Assembly: GCF_001006485.1 (NCBI RefSeq)
Contig: NZ_JUET01000139.1
Coordinates: 1-64,000 of the forward strand
Direction: 5' to 3'
DNA: 64,000 nt
Origin: Tannerella forsythia
GTDB lineage: Bacteria; Bacteroidota; Bacteroidia; Bacteroidales; Tannerellaceae
A program made the translations under genes and the position numbers. Of the stretch, positions 1 to 10,566 are shown in pieces (position 1 is the first letter of the stretch; each line of letters opens with the position of its first letter). The notes beneath the pieces were generated by a model. That model was not told the origin of the DNA. It saw only the letters and a program-made list of their open reading frames with translations, and did not search any database.

Positions 1-93
1 CTAAAGAAAATGCTGGAAAAGATTAAGGAAAATCTTTTGCGTTCTATTTTTTACGGGTTTCTGCCAAAGGAAAAAATATACTTTTATTCCTTT

Positions 94-240
94 TTATTCA
101 AGAAAATCAATTGTTAAGGAGCGACTATATACTCTTCTTCTTGAGCATCCGATTTGTGCAGCAAAATGATTGATCGAAAGTCTTCGTTCCTTGACTTTTT
201 GCCGAATTAGCGGTCCTATGTATATATCTTTGTTTATCAT
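94..240 (-). pseudogene. Remnant of a small helix-turn-helix protein
   Basis: The 48-residue frame has the pattern D-I-x-I-G-x-L-I-R-x-K-V-x-E-R-x-L-S-x-x-x-F-A-x-x-I-G-C-S-R-x-x-V-Y. This resembles the N-terminal half of small Bacteroidota XRE-like helix-turn-helix proteins (family recognition from memory). The start is the ATG at 238-240, and the open frame upstream of it has no family character. After the recognition helix the frame runs into TIDFLE and stops. The family usually continues through another 20-40 residues, so this looks truncated or frameshifted. No intact neighbour suggests a function. Confidence 0.35.
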
Positions 241-787
241 CGGGTGAATTGCGTATAACCCGATTCTAATGATAATAGAAGTACCCAAAAAAGTACGTGG
301 GACATTCTCATTACTGGCAGAGGTCTTCGCATAACCCGATGTAAGAACAAGAAAGCCCACGTAGCACGTACTACGTGAGCGTCAATGCTTTTTCGTCTTA
401 CACCGATAAAAAATTGCGAAGTTTCTGCCGGTCAGAATAAAGCTAACGCTTTCGTATTATATTTCAGTACAACTTTTTTACATTTTATATTGTTTAAATT
501 ATTCCTCTATAAACACAACAAAGGTAAGGAAAAAGATAGACAACATCATTTCACACCTTGATTTTTTACACTCACTGTGTGTATTGCTATCACATATTCA
601 CAAACCAAATCACGTAAAACACATATTTCATGACTCCTTTATATTGATTCTTTATTCTGCAATATTTCGGCCAATTACATATCTGTCAATATGGTAATTT
701 TGACGTTTTCAAGATTACCGTTGACCGGATGAATCAAACATCTCCACGAGAAATGTCAGTCAGCGATCCACCTCCAATAAGATTTCC
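241..787. other. Non-coding stretch downstream of the uronate operon
   Basis: I see no credible gene here. The stretch is AT-rich and lies beyond the 3' end of the minus-strand exuT-like gene. It contains the hairpin at 358-377 and a second inverted repeat (GGTAAT..TGA at 693-703 with TCA..ATTACC at 709-719, loop of 5). The second could mark the end of the operon, although no T-tract follows it on the minus strand. The related strings 'ataacccgat' recur near 255-265 and 332-341. Confidence 0.5.
358..377. repeat. Short perfect inverted repeat
   Basis: CACGTAG (358-364) and CTACGTG (371-377) are perfect reverse complements around a 6-base centre CACGTA. The size suits a protein-binding dyad or a small hairpin. 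No gene or promoter nearby tells which. Confidence 0.45.
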
Positions 788-2215
788 CTACAATTTTTCA
801 ATCGGCCGATATTTCGGTACAAGGCTTTTCATCACCACCCAACCCATCAGATAGGCCACGGCACAGACACAGAAGATGATAAAATAACCGGCCGGTTTAC
901 CTTCGAAGCCGAAGCATTGCAGATTCGTCTCACCGGCATACACGAAAAGTTTACCGGCCGACTTCTGCAGGATCAGCGAACCGATGCCTCCTGCCATACC
1001 ACCGATACCGGTCACGGATGCGATGGCCGACTTGGGAAACATATCCCCGATAGTCGAAAAAATATTGGCCGACCACGATTGATGTGCAGCTCCTCCAAGT
1101 CCGATCAGGATAACGGGGAACCACGGGGAGATCGTACCTAACGGTTGTGCCATCAGCACAATCAGAGGGATGAATGCAAAGATAAGCATAGCCTGCATCC
1201 TCGCGGCATACGGATTCTTCCCGGTCTTGTCGATAATGATAGTCGGCAGTTTACCCCCATAAACCGAAAGCATCGTAATGGCGTAGAGCGTGAAGATAAG
1301 CGCCATACCGAGTCCGTCGGTCGTTTTGATACCGAATTGCGTGTTCAGATACGACGGAATCCAAAAGAGGAAGAACCACCACACGCCATCGGTCATGAAC
1401 TTGCCGAATGCGAAAGCCCACGTCTGTCGGTGCATAAAGCAGCGGATAAACGAACTTTTCTCTTCCGATGCATCTGCCGGCAGACTGTCCGTATCTTTAT
1501 CCGAAAGAATATAGTCGAGCTCGGCCTGATTGACACGTGCGTTCTTCTCCGGTTTTTCATACATAAATATCCAGAATCCCATCCATACGAATCCCAATGC
1601 TCCAATGATGATAAAAGCCATTTCCCAGCCGAAAGCTTTGGCCAAAGGAGGGATGGATAAAGGAGCGATCAATGCGCCGATTGATGCACCGGCGTTGAAG
1701 ATACTCGTGGCATAGGCCCGGTCTTTCTTCGGAAAATATTCAGCCGTCACTTTGATGGCTGCGGGGAAGTTGCCAGCCTCACCGATCGCCAACACACAAC
1801 GTGCGACGATGAAAGCGTACATGCTCACCGTAGCGATGACGACAACTACGTCGCCTGTAGCCTGTGCCAGTTCGGCTGCCGAGGCCAGTCCGGTGTACTG
1901 CTCGGTGACGATACCACACAATGCATGGATACACGCTCCGAGCGACCAAACACCAATGGCCCACAAGAAGCCTTTCTTACTCCCAAGCCAGTCGATAAAT
2001 CGGCCGGCAAAAAGCATCGAGATGGCATAGATGAGCGAAAACAACCCCGTAATAGTACCGTAATGATCTTCGTTCCAATGAAATTCGGGTTTGATAAATT
2101 CATCCCATGTCAGCGACAGCACTTGTCGGTCTAAGTAATTGATTGTCGTCGCAAAAAAAAGCAATGAGCAAATCACCCATCTGTAATTTGTCTTTTGTTC
2201 ATTTCCCATGTTCAT
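788..2215 (-). CDS. exuT: MFS hexuronate transporter, ExuT-like
   Basis: This is a 475-residue major facilitator with about 12 hydrophobic segments. It is expected in the inner membrane importing hexuronates or unsaturated uronate products by cation symport. The N-terminus carries the ExuT-type stretch around residues 24-33 (T-I-N-Y-L-D-R-Q-V-L), then the loop motif G-R-F-I-D-W-L-G-S-K-K near 70-80. An unusually long insert of about 25 residues, rich in Glu and Ala, lies near residue 100. It is the last gene of an eight-gene minus-strand operon whose other members degrade uronic-acid polymers, which supports uptake of the released monosaccharide. The start could equally be the ATG two codons later. 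Confidence 0.88.
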   Translation of the reverse strand: MNMGNEQKTNYRWVICSLLFFATTINYLDRQVLSLTWDEFIKPEFHWNEDHYGTITGLFSLIYAISMLFAGRFIDWLGSKKGFLWAIGVWSLGACIHALCGIVTEQYTGLASAAELAQATGDVVVVIATVSMYAFIVARCVLAIGEAGNFPAAIKVTAEYFPKKDRAYATSIFNAGASIGALIAPLSIPPLAKAFGWEMAFIIIGALGFVWMGFWIFMYEKPEKNARVNQAELDYILSDKDTDSLPADASEEKSSFIRCFMHRQTWAFAFGKFMTDGVWWFFLFWIPSYLNTQFGIKTTDGLGMALIFTLYAITMLSVYGGKLPTIIIDKTGKNPYAARMQAMLIFAFIPLIVLMAQPLGTISPWFPVILIGLGGAAHQSWSANIFSTIGDMFPKSAIASVTGIGGMAGGIGSLILQKSAGKLFVYAGETNLQCFGFEGKPAGYFIIFCVCAVAYLMGWVVMKSLVPKYRPIEKL

Positions 2216-2264
2216 ATTCTACTTCTTTACTACCTTTTACTTCTTTAACTACCCTACCCTTTTT

Positions 2265-3754
<1,490 letters not shown>

Positions 3755-3785
3755 ATCGTTTTATTTCTTTTGTTATTTTAATATA

Positions 3786-4826
3786 TTATCTTACTACTCT
3801 GCCCGATCCATCGCCTCCCATCAGTTGCTCCACTTCGTTTACTGACATGAGGTTAAAGTCTCCGTAAACCGTATGCTTGAGACACGATGCCGCCACGGCA
3901 AAATTGAGCGCCTGCTGATCGTCGTGCGGGTAGGTGATCAGTCCGTAGATCAGTCCGCCCATAAACGAGTCGCCCCCTCCTACCCGATCTACGATATGCG
4001 TAATATCGTATCGGCGCGATGCATACAGTTTGTCCGAATATAAGCACCCGCCCCACGTATTGTGGTTGGCGTTGATCGATCCGCGCAGAGTGACAATGAC
4101 TTTCCGGGCACGCGGAAATCTCTGCATCAACTGACGACAGACCGACTCGAATTCATTCGCTTCCAGCTTGCCTCCGGTATGCTCGGCCTGAAACCCTTCC
4201 GGCTTGATGCCGAACACCTTCTCGGCATCTTCCTCGTTACCGAGGATGATATCGCATCCTTCAACGAGCGCCGGCATGACTTCCGAAGCCTTTTTCCCGT
4301 ATTTCCACAAGTTCTTTCGGTAATTCAGATCGCATGAAACGGTTACGCCCATCTCGTTAGCTGTCCGTATGGCTTCGAGGCATGCGTCGGCTGCCCCCTG
4401 CGAAAGCGCAGGAGTGATACCTGTCCAATGAAACCACTGTGCATCCTTCAGCACTTCTTCCCAGTCAATCATCCCCGGTATGATCTCGGCAATGGAAGAT
4501 CCGGAACGATCGTATACGACTTTCGAAGGCCGTGCTACAGCACCTGTTTCCAAAAAATAGATGCCTACCCGGTTACCGCCGCGAAGAATATGCCGTACAC
4601 CTACATTGTATTTTCGCAGTTCGGAAATGCACCATTCGGCAATTTCATTTTGAGGTAACCGTGTGACGAACTCGACCGGGATGCCGTAATTAGCAAGTGA
4701 AACGGCTACATTGGCTTCGCCCCCGCCGAATGTTGCCCCGAGACTGGCAGATTGAATGAATCGCAAATATCCGGGAGTCGCTAAACGAAGCATGACCTCT
4801 CCGAAGGTAATCACTTTTTTTTGCAT
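3786..4826 (-). CDS. kdgK: 2-dehydro-3-deoxygluconokinase (PfkB family)
   Basis: A PfkB/ribokinase-fold sugar kinase of 346 residues. It opens with the family start ITFGEVMLRLATPGY, has the substrate-side GGGEANVAVSLA stretch near residue 35, and carries the catalytic D-x-x-G-x-G-D motif as DRVGGGDSFMGG near residue 285. The predicted reaction is ATP-dependent phosphorylation of 2-keto-3-deoxygluconate to KDPG, the substrate of the aldolase two genes on. The chosen ATG gives the usual family N-terminus; another ATG lies three codons upstream. Intergenic gaps of about 30 bases on both sides fit one transcript. Confidence 0.9.
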   Translation of the reverse strand: MQKKVITFGEVMLRLATPGYLRFIQSASLGATFGGGEANVAVSLANYGIPVEFVTRLPQNEIAEWCISELRKYNVGVRHILRGGNRVGIYFLETGAVARPSKVVYDRSGSSIAEIIPGMIDWEEVLKDAQWFHWTGITPALSQGAADACLEAIRTANEMGVTVSCDLNYRKNLWKYGKKASEVMPALVEGCDIILGNEEDAEKVFGIKPEGFQAEHTGGKLEANEFESVCRQLMQRFPRARKVIVTLRGSINANHNTWGGCLYSDKLYASRRYDITHIVDRVGGGDSFMGGLIYGLITYPHDDQQALNFAVAASCLKHTVYGDFNLMSVNEVEQLMGGDGSGRVVR

Positions 4827-4860
4827 ACTACACATTTATATTATAACGAATAAACCTTAT

Positions 4861-6786
4861 TTATTTCCGTGAAATGACAATCCGGTAATGACCGCTTAGA
4901 GAGAGCTCTTTTGCCTCAAGCGTAATCCTGTACAGTTCCTTTCCCCACACGTTTGACAAACGCGGATCGGTCAACGTAATCGTTTCGACCGAAGAGGTAA
5001 ATATATTTCTGTCGTATGACAGGCGCGCTTTTTTCCCTTGTACTTCCATATCGATCTGTCCTTCGATGCTCCGATCCACTCTCGCCCACGTCAGAAAATG
5101 AAGTTTATTCCTCTTTTCAGGTGATTCCAGCGAAAAACGGTCATTTATCTCGAGTTGCTTATCCCGTAACCGATAAGTCCTGTTCCACGAATGTATGGAG
5201 GTCTCCTCAGGATATGCCTGCTTCAATTCGAGCGATAACGTACGATTTGCCGGTGTAAATTTCATCTGCTCCGCTTTATATTTCGCTCCGAATGCCTGCT
5301 GGGTTCCGTTTATTTCCGGCAGGTTGTGGAAAAGACTTTGCATCGTCCAGATTGTATATCGTTCGTCACCGAATGTCTGTCGGGTGTAAGTACCTACACC
5401 GGCATCGATCAGTACGGGAGTCTCATCGATATACAGCGAGAACGTACCGACATCGTTATGATTATGGCTCTCGTTGTTATGTCCTCCTTTACCGGCAAAG
5501 AAAAGTCCGCCACGGGTTCTCATATAACAAAACTGGGTCTCGGGATACCACGTGGTAGCTGGGGCTGAGTAAGGAAGCGTGACTGTACTCAACGCATGGT
5601 GAAAGCGTAAGGTTTCAAATGTCCGGTATACGTCCCGGCGATTATTCGGAGCTTGCGGAGCCTGCTCATTCTTTCTGAGAAAGGCGGAAAAAGCCATCAT
5701 CTCGGTGCTGTTTACCGCTTTTCCGTACCGATAGATCAAATCCGCATCGGGCTCGAGCCTGGCCGTAGCATCGGCAAAATTGACTACCCATCCGTTACCT
5801 ACATACGAGCGAGAGATGTATTCCCCCATGCGGCGGATCAAAGGATCTTCAAAAAGGGACAGCTGTCCGCCGGTAACATCGCAAAGGAGCTGTAAGTAAT
5901 CATACAGTTTTCCTGCCGCATGTCCCCAATAGGATGGGCCTTCCTCGCAGGCGCCGTCGGCTTTGCTGTAATTGATGAAATGATCGACCGACCGTATCGT
6001 TTTATAGACCGCTTTGGCCAGTCTGTCGGTATCGTTTTCGAGCAGCATGAAACACTGGAGTACGCTAAAGTTACACCACGGGTTCCAGTTGTTCACCATA
6101 TCTCCCGGCTTGTAATTCATGGCCATCCACCAGAAATGATCGGTTTCAAGATACGTTTTCAGGATACGCTTCTCCACTTCGTCGCGCATTCGCTGTGATA
6201 TCACGGGATTGATTTTATCCAGTTCATTACGGAAGAAGTGATGAATCCACGAAAGTTCGGCGCCGACTTCGCCCGAGACAAGTGCAATCACATGTTCGTT
6301 ATGATCAGGGAGTGTTCGATTGTCGTGTTGCAGACGTACATGAGCCGAGAGCGCCCACGAAGTCATCTCGCAGAAATAGAAGACGCCGTTAGCCAACGGT
6401 TCGATGAAACGCCCTTTTCCTTCGGCAAGTTCGGCCAGAAAGAGATCGGTCAGGGTCTGTGCGTTTTCATTGTACGGATTCTCCATGATCTTCCGCGATC
6501 CGCTTCGTTCGTATTCTATATAGTCCATTGCCTGAATGACCTGCCAGCGATACTCCAATGCTTTCTCACCCCGTCGGATATAGACATCTTTAAATTCACC
6601 GAACAGGGCATCCCAGCCTTGGCGATCGGTATAATCGGGGTAAGCCACCCACTGTTGATGCAAGACGAGCAGCTCTTTTAACCTCTCTTCCGAGGTTTTC
6701 CGTTGCAACAAATTCTTTTCAGTATAGGCAAATAGTGTGCAAACCGGCAAGAAATATATGATAAGAGAAAAAAGTAATTTCTTCAT
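4861..6786 (-). CDS. Heparinase II/III-like polysaccharide lyase
   Basis: A secreted 641-residue protein with a signal peptide of about 20 residues. The N-terminal two thirds look like an (alpha/alpha) toroid, with NNWNPWC near 232-238 and EEGPSYW at 281-287. The C-terminal third is the heparinase II/III beta-sandwich, opened by the characteristic H-N-N-E-S-H-N-H-N-D-V-G (436-447). The family eliminates uronate-containing glycosaminoglycans or related polymers, giving delta-4,5-unsaturated ends. I cannot assign the PL family (PL12, 15, 17, 21, 33, 37 and others share this fold), so heparan, hyaluronan/chondroitin and alginate-like substrates all remain possible. The adjacent sulfatase favours a sulfated substrate. 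Confidence 0.85.
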   Translation of the reverse strand: MKKLLFSLIIYFLPVCTLFAYTEKNLLQRKTSEERLKELLVLHQQWVAYPDYTDRQGWDALFGEFKDVYIRRGEKALEYRWQVIQAMDYIEYERSGSRKIMENPYNENAQTLTDLFLAELAEGKGRFIEPLANGVFYFCEMTSWALSAHVRLQHDNRTLPDHNEHVIALVSGEVGAELSWIHHFFRNELDKINPVISQRMRDEVEKRILKTYLETDHFWWMAMNYKPGDMVNNWNPWCNFSVLQCFMLLENDTDRLAKAVYKTIRSVDHFINYSKADGACEEGPSYWGHAAGKLYDYLQLLCDVTGGQLSLFEDPLIRRMGEYISRSYVGNGWVVNFADATARLEPDADLIYRYGKAVNSTEMMAFSAFLRKNEQAPQAPNNRRDVYRTFETLRFHHALSTVTLPYSAPATTWYPETQFCYMRTRGGLFFAGKGGHNNESHNHNDVGTFSLYIDETPVLIDAGVGTYTRQTFGDERYTIWTMQSLFHNLPEINGTQQAFGAKYKAEQMKFTPANRTLSLELKQAYPEETSIHSWNRTYRLRDKQLEINDRFSLESPEKRNKLHFLTWARVDRSIEGQIDMEVQGKKARLSYDRNIFTSSVETITLTDPRLSNVWGKELYRITLEAKELSLSGHYRIVISRK

Positions 6787-6822
6787 TTTTTCACCTCTTC
6801 ATTATTACAGAATAACGTGTAT

Positions 6823-8373
6823 TTATTCATACATAATCAAATCTTTCAGAATGCCGTCTTTATACCACGGATCATCATATTTTTTGAGCAACTGTCCCAG
6901 TTGTATCAATAATTGTCGTTTCAGCTGAGGCCGGGTATTCCAATCGATATTATTCATCTGGTACGGATCATCGAGATCATCAAAAAGCAAGATTTCTTTC
7001 AGTTGCTTATTCTCCTTATCGACTGTAAGAGAGAGCGTATAACGATGTGTTTTGATACCACGCGCCACTGGAACATACGTTCTTACCTTACCGTCTTGAT
7101 CTTGCGGACCATCCATATTCCGTATATATAAAGCAGCATCGGGCAATGGCTTGTCAGGTTGGTTGGAGAACAACGCTTTTGAGAAGTCGGTCCCCTGTAC
7201 CTCATGAGGAATGTGTTGGCCCAGATTACTCAATCCAAGCAGTGTTGGCATAATATCCGGACTGGAGAGCAGATAGTCGACCACTTTCGGTTTAAGTCTC
7301 TGCGGATAACGCACCAGGAAAGGAACATTCATCGATTCAGTATAAGGTGAGTTTTTAGCGTCTTGCAAACCATGGCTGCACATCGTTTCACCGTGATCGG
7401 AAGAAAATACCACCATGGTATTCTTCGACAATCCCAATTCATCTAAAGCTCCGAGCAAGCGGCCGAACTCCCGATCCACGCCTGTGATCTGTGCAAAATA
7501 ATATGCCGCTGAAGATGACTTCTCCATTGTCGTATCGACATTATGGCGTACAAGCAGTTCGCTCAATGTCCGGTCTTTGTAATGCCTGTAATCCTCTTCC
7601 ATGCAGTCATTGAACGAGTTGTACGGGTGATGCGGCGGATTCATGCTGATTATCAGAAAGAACGGTTTGGATTCGTCACGCCGGCCAAATTCGTTTTTCA
7701 AATAACTGATGGCCATATCGGTTTCGTGCGAGGGTGACCATTGATTGATATCGTGTCGTTTACCGTCAGTATCCCAATAGTGCGGATGCTTATGTACATC
7801 GAATGTACCGTACGAATACCAGAAATTGAAGCCATGTCGTCTTTCGGGAGGAGTATAAGCATCCCAAACGAGGTCACGATTCTCTACATAGTTTCCCGGG
7901 TTCTCGGGATCGTTCGGCGTAGGGGTATCAAGATGATACTTTCCGATATAAGCACAGTCATAACCGTTACGACTGAAGACGTCGCTGACAGTCGTGGCAT
8001 CGTTACGCAGCGTACTGAAAGGGCGTCTGCTGTTCACATTCAGCGGCACTCCGCTCCGGTGAGGATACATGCCTGTTAGCAACGACGCACGATGCGGGCT
8101 GCTTAAGGGGCAGTTGCTCATGGCCGAAGAGAAAACAACCGACTCCCTGGCAAAACGATTCAGGTTCGGTGTTTCGACCGGATCCGCTTTACCTTGCAGA
8201 TGCGAAGCAAAAGCCGGATCGTTCCAGAATCCCATCGCACTGTTACGCATCTGGTCAGGGAAAATATAGATAATGTTGGGACGTAAGGTGTCGTCGGCGC
8301 GGTGTTCTTGAGCATGTATGCAAGCCGGAATAACACCGATAAGTCCCAGACAGGATAGTTTAGAGGCTTTCAT
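6823..8373 (-). CDS. S-type (serine) family S1 sulfatase
   Basis: A 516-residue type I sulfatase with a signal peptide ending near AQEHR. The active-site signature is S91-S-P-H-R95 followed by ASLLTG, so the formylglycine is made from serine and would need an anaerobic sulfatase-maturing radical SAM enzyme (anSME), not encoded in this window. Metal ligands are visible as D40 (IFPDQ) and D326-H327 (SSDHGE), with K145 and H147 in GKYHLD. It would act in the periplasm, desulfating oligosaccharides from the lyase before GH88 cleavage. The start codon overlaps the stop of the preceding DUF4861-like gene by ATGA, implying translational coupling. The position of the sulfate attacked cannot be read from the sequence. 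Confidence 0.93.
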   Translation of the reverse strand: MKASKLSCLGLIGVIPACIHAQEHRADDTLRPNIIYIFPDQMRNSAMGFWNDPAFASHLQGKADPVETPNLNRFARESVVFSSAMSNCPLSSPHRASLLTGMYPHRSGVPLNVNSRRPFSTLRNDATTVSDVFSRNGYDCAYIGKYHLDTPTPNDPENPGNYVENRDLVWDAYTPPERRHGFNFWYSYGTFDVHKHPHYWDTDGKRHDINQWSPSHETDMAISYLKNEFGRRDESKPFFLIISMNPPHHPYNSFNDCMEEDYRHYKDRTLSELLVRHNVDTTMEKSSSAAYYFAQITGVDREFGRLLGALDELGLSKNTMVVFSSDHGETMCSHGLQDAKNSPYTESMNVPFLVRYPQRLKPKVVDYLLSSPDIMPTLLGLSNLGQHIPHEVQGTDFSKALFSNQPDKPLPDAALYIRNMDGPQDQDGKVRTYVPVARGIKTHRYTLSLTVDKENKQLKEILLFDDLDDPYQMNNIDWNTRPQLKRQLLIQLGQLLKKYDDPWYKDGILKDLIMYE

Positions 8374-9512
8374 TCAACGTTTATTTTAAGAGGTTGTTTA
8401 ATTTTTCGGGTTTCCTGCTTCAGGAAGTCGATCCATGCGGCGAAATTGTCGAATCCGGCTTTACTCCATCCGGCGCCGGCATAATACACATAGTTTGTTT
8501 TTGTGCGATAAGGGCTGATACCCAGCAGATGTCCGTGACCGGTTTTGATTTCACGGAACGATTCCGGGCGGATTACGCCGGCATAGATCGTCCCGTTGAT
8601 CGAGTCTGTCGGTGTTTCACAAGCCATGATTCCGTTCTCGGCATCAGAAAGAATGTCTTCAGGTGTCTGCGCATGCAGCACGATACCGGTAGCCAGTGTC
8701 ATCTCTGCCGTATCGGCCTCGAATACCTGTTCGATCCGGTTGAGGTAGCTGTATGCATCGAGTGAGATTCGACGCGTCTCATTCACTTCGAAGCCTTGCA
8801 CATTATACGGTTTGTAACGCAGCTCAAAGGCAATGCGTAAAGGCCCTTGATCAAGAATCCTGTATTCCGTAAAATTATTTCCGAGCCACAGACTGTCATT
8901 GACGTAAGGCGCTGTCATTCCCAACCCAAGCGTACGGCCTACTTTGTAGAAATCCAGCCCTTCACCATGATCTTCGTGATATGACCGAATACCGGCCAGA
9001 TCATCTTTATACCACCGGTCGATAACGAGCGCATCGGTACGCTTAGCCCAGAAATCCATCCCGTTGCTGATCTCGCCGGTTGCTTCTAATGCCGGTCCGT
9101 ACACCCGAAAAGCGCTGCGGTTGTTCTCCCACGTAAAGTCATCCTTTCGTTCGGGGACAAAACGGCCGTAGGTCATCGGATCCACATGGGCCGGTTTACC
9201 GACGGTTATGCGGTATTCGTTTTTTCCGTTTCCGGCAAGACTCACAGGGAAAATCAGGCTCACAGGTACCTCGTTTCCTTCAGTAATTAGTTGGCAGGGA
9301 ATTTCTTCGCTGGCGTCATTATGCACCACGACCGATTGTCCGTCTTGCAACGAAAGTTTCTCGCATACGGTTGTCCACGCTATTTCAACCATTTCGTGTT
9401 CGCGATCGAATGTCGCAGGATTCACGACCGTTACCCGTATCGTTTTCTGCGTCTCCGTACATGCTGTTGTGGCACACAAGCAAGAAAGGGCAAGAAAAAA
9501 GAAATATTTCAT
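8370..9512 (-). CDS. DUF4861-like exported protein
   Basis: A 380-residue exported protein, probably a lipoprotein, with a hydrophobic signal ending in C-A-T-T-A-C (a weak lipobox). I recognise it as resembling DUF4861 proteins, which are repeatedly found in uronate-polymer PULs of Bacteroidota; no catalytic function is established for them to my knowledge. It is rich in beta-strand-like segments and aromatic residues, as expected of a carbohydrate-binding or lyase-like sandwich. The frame is open further upstream into kduI, but the ATG chosen gives a clean signal peptide and leaves 13 bases to kduI. Its stop overlaps the sulfatase start. Confidence 0.75.
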   Translation of the reverse strand: MKYFFFLALSCLCATTACTETQKTIRVTVVNPATFDREHEMVEIAWTTVCEKLSLQDGQSVVVHNDASEEIPCQLITEGNEVPVSLIFPVSLAGNGKNEYRITVGKPAHVDPMTYGRFVPERKDDFTWENNRSAFRVYGPALEATGEISNGMDFWAKRTDALVIDRWYKDDLAGIRSYHEDHGEGLDFYKVGRTLGLGMTAPYVNDSLWLGNNFTEYRILDQGPLRIAFELRYKPYNVQGFEVNETRRISLDAYSYLNRIEQVFEADTAEMTLATGIVLHAQTPEDILSDAENGIMACETPTDSINGTIYAGVIRPESFREIKTGHGHLLGISPYRTKTNYVYYAGAGWSKAGFDNFAAWIDFLKQETRKIKQPLKINVE

Positions 9513-9525
9513 CTTCGATTCGCCA

Positions 9526-10368
9526 CTATTTAAGTTCGGTGATTTTTGAAAAATCCTGATCACCATAGTCGAGATTTTCTCCGGCCATCCCCCAGATAAA
9601 AGTATAATTGCTTGTTGCGGCGCCCGAATGGATAGACCACTCCGGTGAAAGCACTGCCTGATCACCTCTCATCCAAATGTGTCTCGTTTCGTTCGGTTCA
9701 CCCATAAAATGGCATACGGCCTGATCTTCCGGTACTTCGAAATAGAAATACGCTTCCATACGACGGCTATGCACGTGTGCGGGCATCGTGTTCCATACGC
9801 TTCCCACAGCAAGCTCTGTCATCCCCATCTGCAACTGGCAGGTAGGCAGCACTTCATTCACAATCATTTTATTGATTCTACGATGGTTCGAGGACTCCAA
9901 CGAGCCGAGTTCCATCACGATGGCATTCGCTTTCGTCACCTTCTTATCAGGATAATTCCGGTGTGCCGTGGCCGAGTTGAAATAAAATTTAGCCGGCCGG
10001 TTTCCATCCAGACTCTCGAAATACACTTCCCGATCACCCGAACCTACATAGAGCGCTTCTTTATAGTCGAGTTCAAAAACATCATCACCGACTTTCACGG
10101 ACCCTTTGCCTCCGACATTATAAATACCCAACTCACGCCTCATCAGGAACACCGGTTGTTTCAGCGGATCGATCGCTTCGAGCCGAAGGGTTTCCCCTAT
10201 GGGCATAGCTCCGCCCACGACCATCCGGTCATACATGGAATAGACCATATTTACCTCGTTTGGAACGAATATTTTCTCAATCAAGAAATCTTTTCTCAGT
10301 CGTTGCGTATCATACGCCTTCGCATCATCGGGATGCGCTGCATAACGCAGTTCATAATTTGTCTTCAT
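9526..10368 (-). CDS. kduI: 5-keto-4-deoxyuronate isomerase
   Basis: A 280-residue cupin-fold isomerase that converts 5-keto-4-deoxyuronate, formed spontaneously from the GH88 product, to 2,5-diketo-3-deoxygluconate. Zinc ligands fit the KduI pattern: H198 and H200 in PAHVHSRRME, E205 in the same motif, and H247 in WSIHSG. Length is typical for the family. It is the first gene of the eight-gene operon, with a TAnnTTTG promoter element about 28 bases upstream. Confidence 0.96.
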   Translation of the reverse strand: MKTNYELRYAAHPDDAKAYDTQRLRKDFLIEKIFVPNEVNMVYSMYDRMVVGGAMPIGETLRLEAIDPLKQPVFLMRRELGIYNVGGKGSVKVGDDVFELDYKEALYVGSGDREVYFESLDGNRPAKFYFNSATAHRNYPDKKVTKANAIVMELGSLESSNHRRINKMIVNEVLPTCQLQMGMTELAVGSVWNTMPAHVHSRRMEAYFYFEVPEDQAVCHFMGEPNETRHIWMRGDQAVLSPEWSIHSGAATSNYTFIWGMAGENLDYGDQDFSKITELK

Positions 10369-10395
10369 TTTGTTCGATTAGTTTTGTTTTGCACA

Positions 10396-10403
10396 CAAAT
10401 ATA
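10396..10403 (-). promoter_or_regulatory. Bacteroidota -7 element for the kduI operon
   Basis: TATATTTG on the minus strand matches the TAnnTTTG -7 consensus of Bacteroidota sigma-70. It lies about 28 bases upstream of the kduI ATG and would drive the catabolic half of the locus independently of the GH88-susCD unit. Confidence 0.6.
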
Positions 10404-10482
10404 AGAAATAAATCGCATCTTTTCTTCGGTAGGAAGAAGTCATCACTGACGCTCTGCGCCGTTGGGAGAATTTCGGATTTAT

Positions 10483-10532
10483 CTGCCGCAAAACAGGCTT
10501 ACCGGTTTCCAGTAAGCTCTGTCTTGCGGCAG
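10483..10532. repeat. Long hairpin between susD and kduI
   Basis: CTGCCGCAAAACAG (10483-10496) can pair with CTGTCTTGCGGCAG (10519-10532) with one mismatch. Inside, CTTAC (10498-10502) pairs with GTAAG (10512-10516) around a 9-base loop. The stem lies just after the susD stop on the minus strand. There is no clear T-tract, so it may be a weak terminator, an attenuator or a 3' stabiliser separating susCD from the catabolic genes. Confidence 0.6.
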
Positions 10533-10566
10533 AATCGGCCTGATATATTATCTGTTCGAGACAGGA

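Noticed and set aside
9513-9665. N-terminal extension of the DUF4861-like protein into kduI
   Set aside because: It would overlap kduI and bury the signal peptide; the ATG at 9512 is better.
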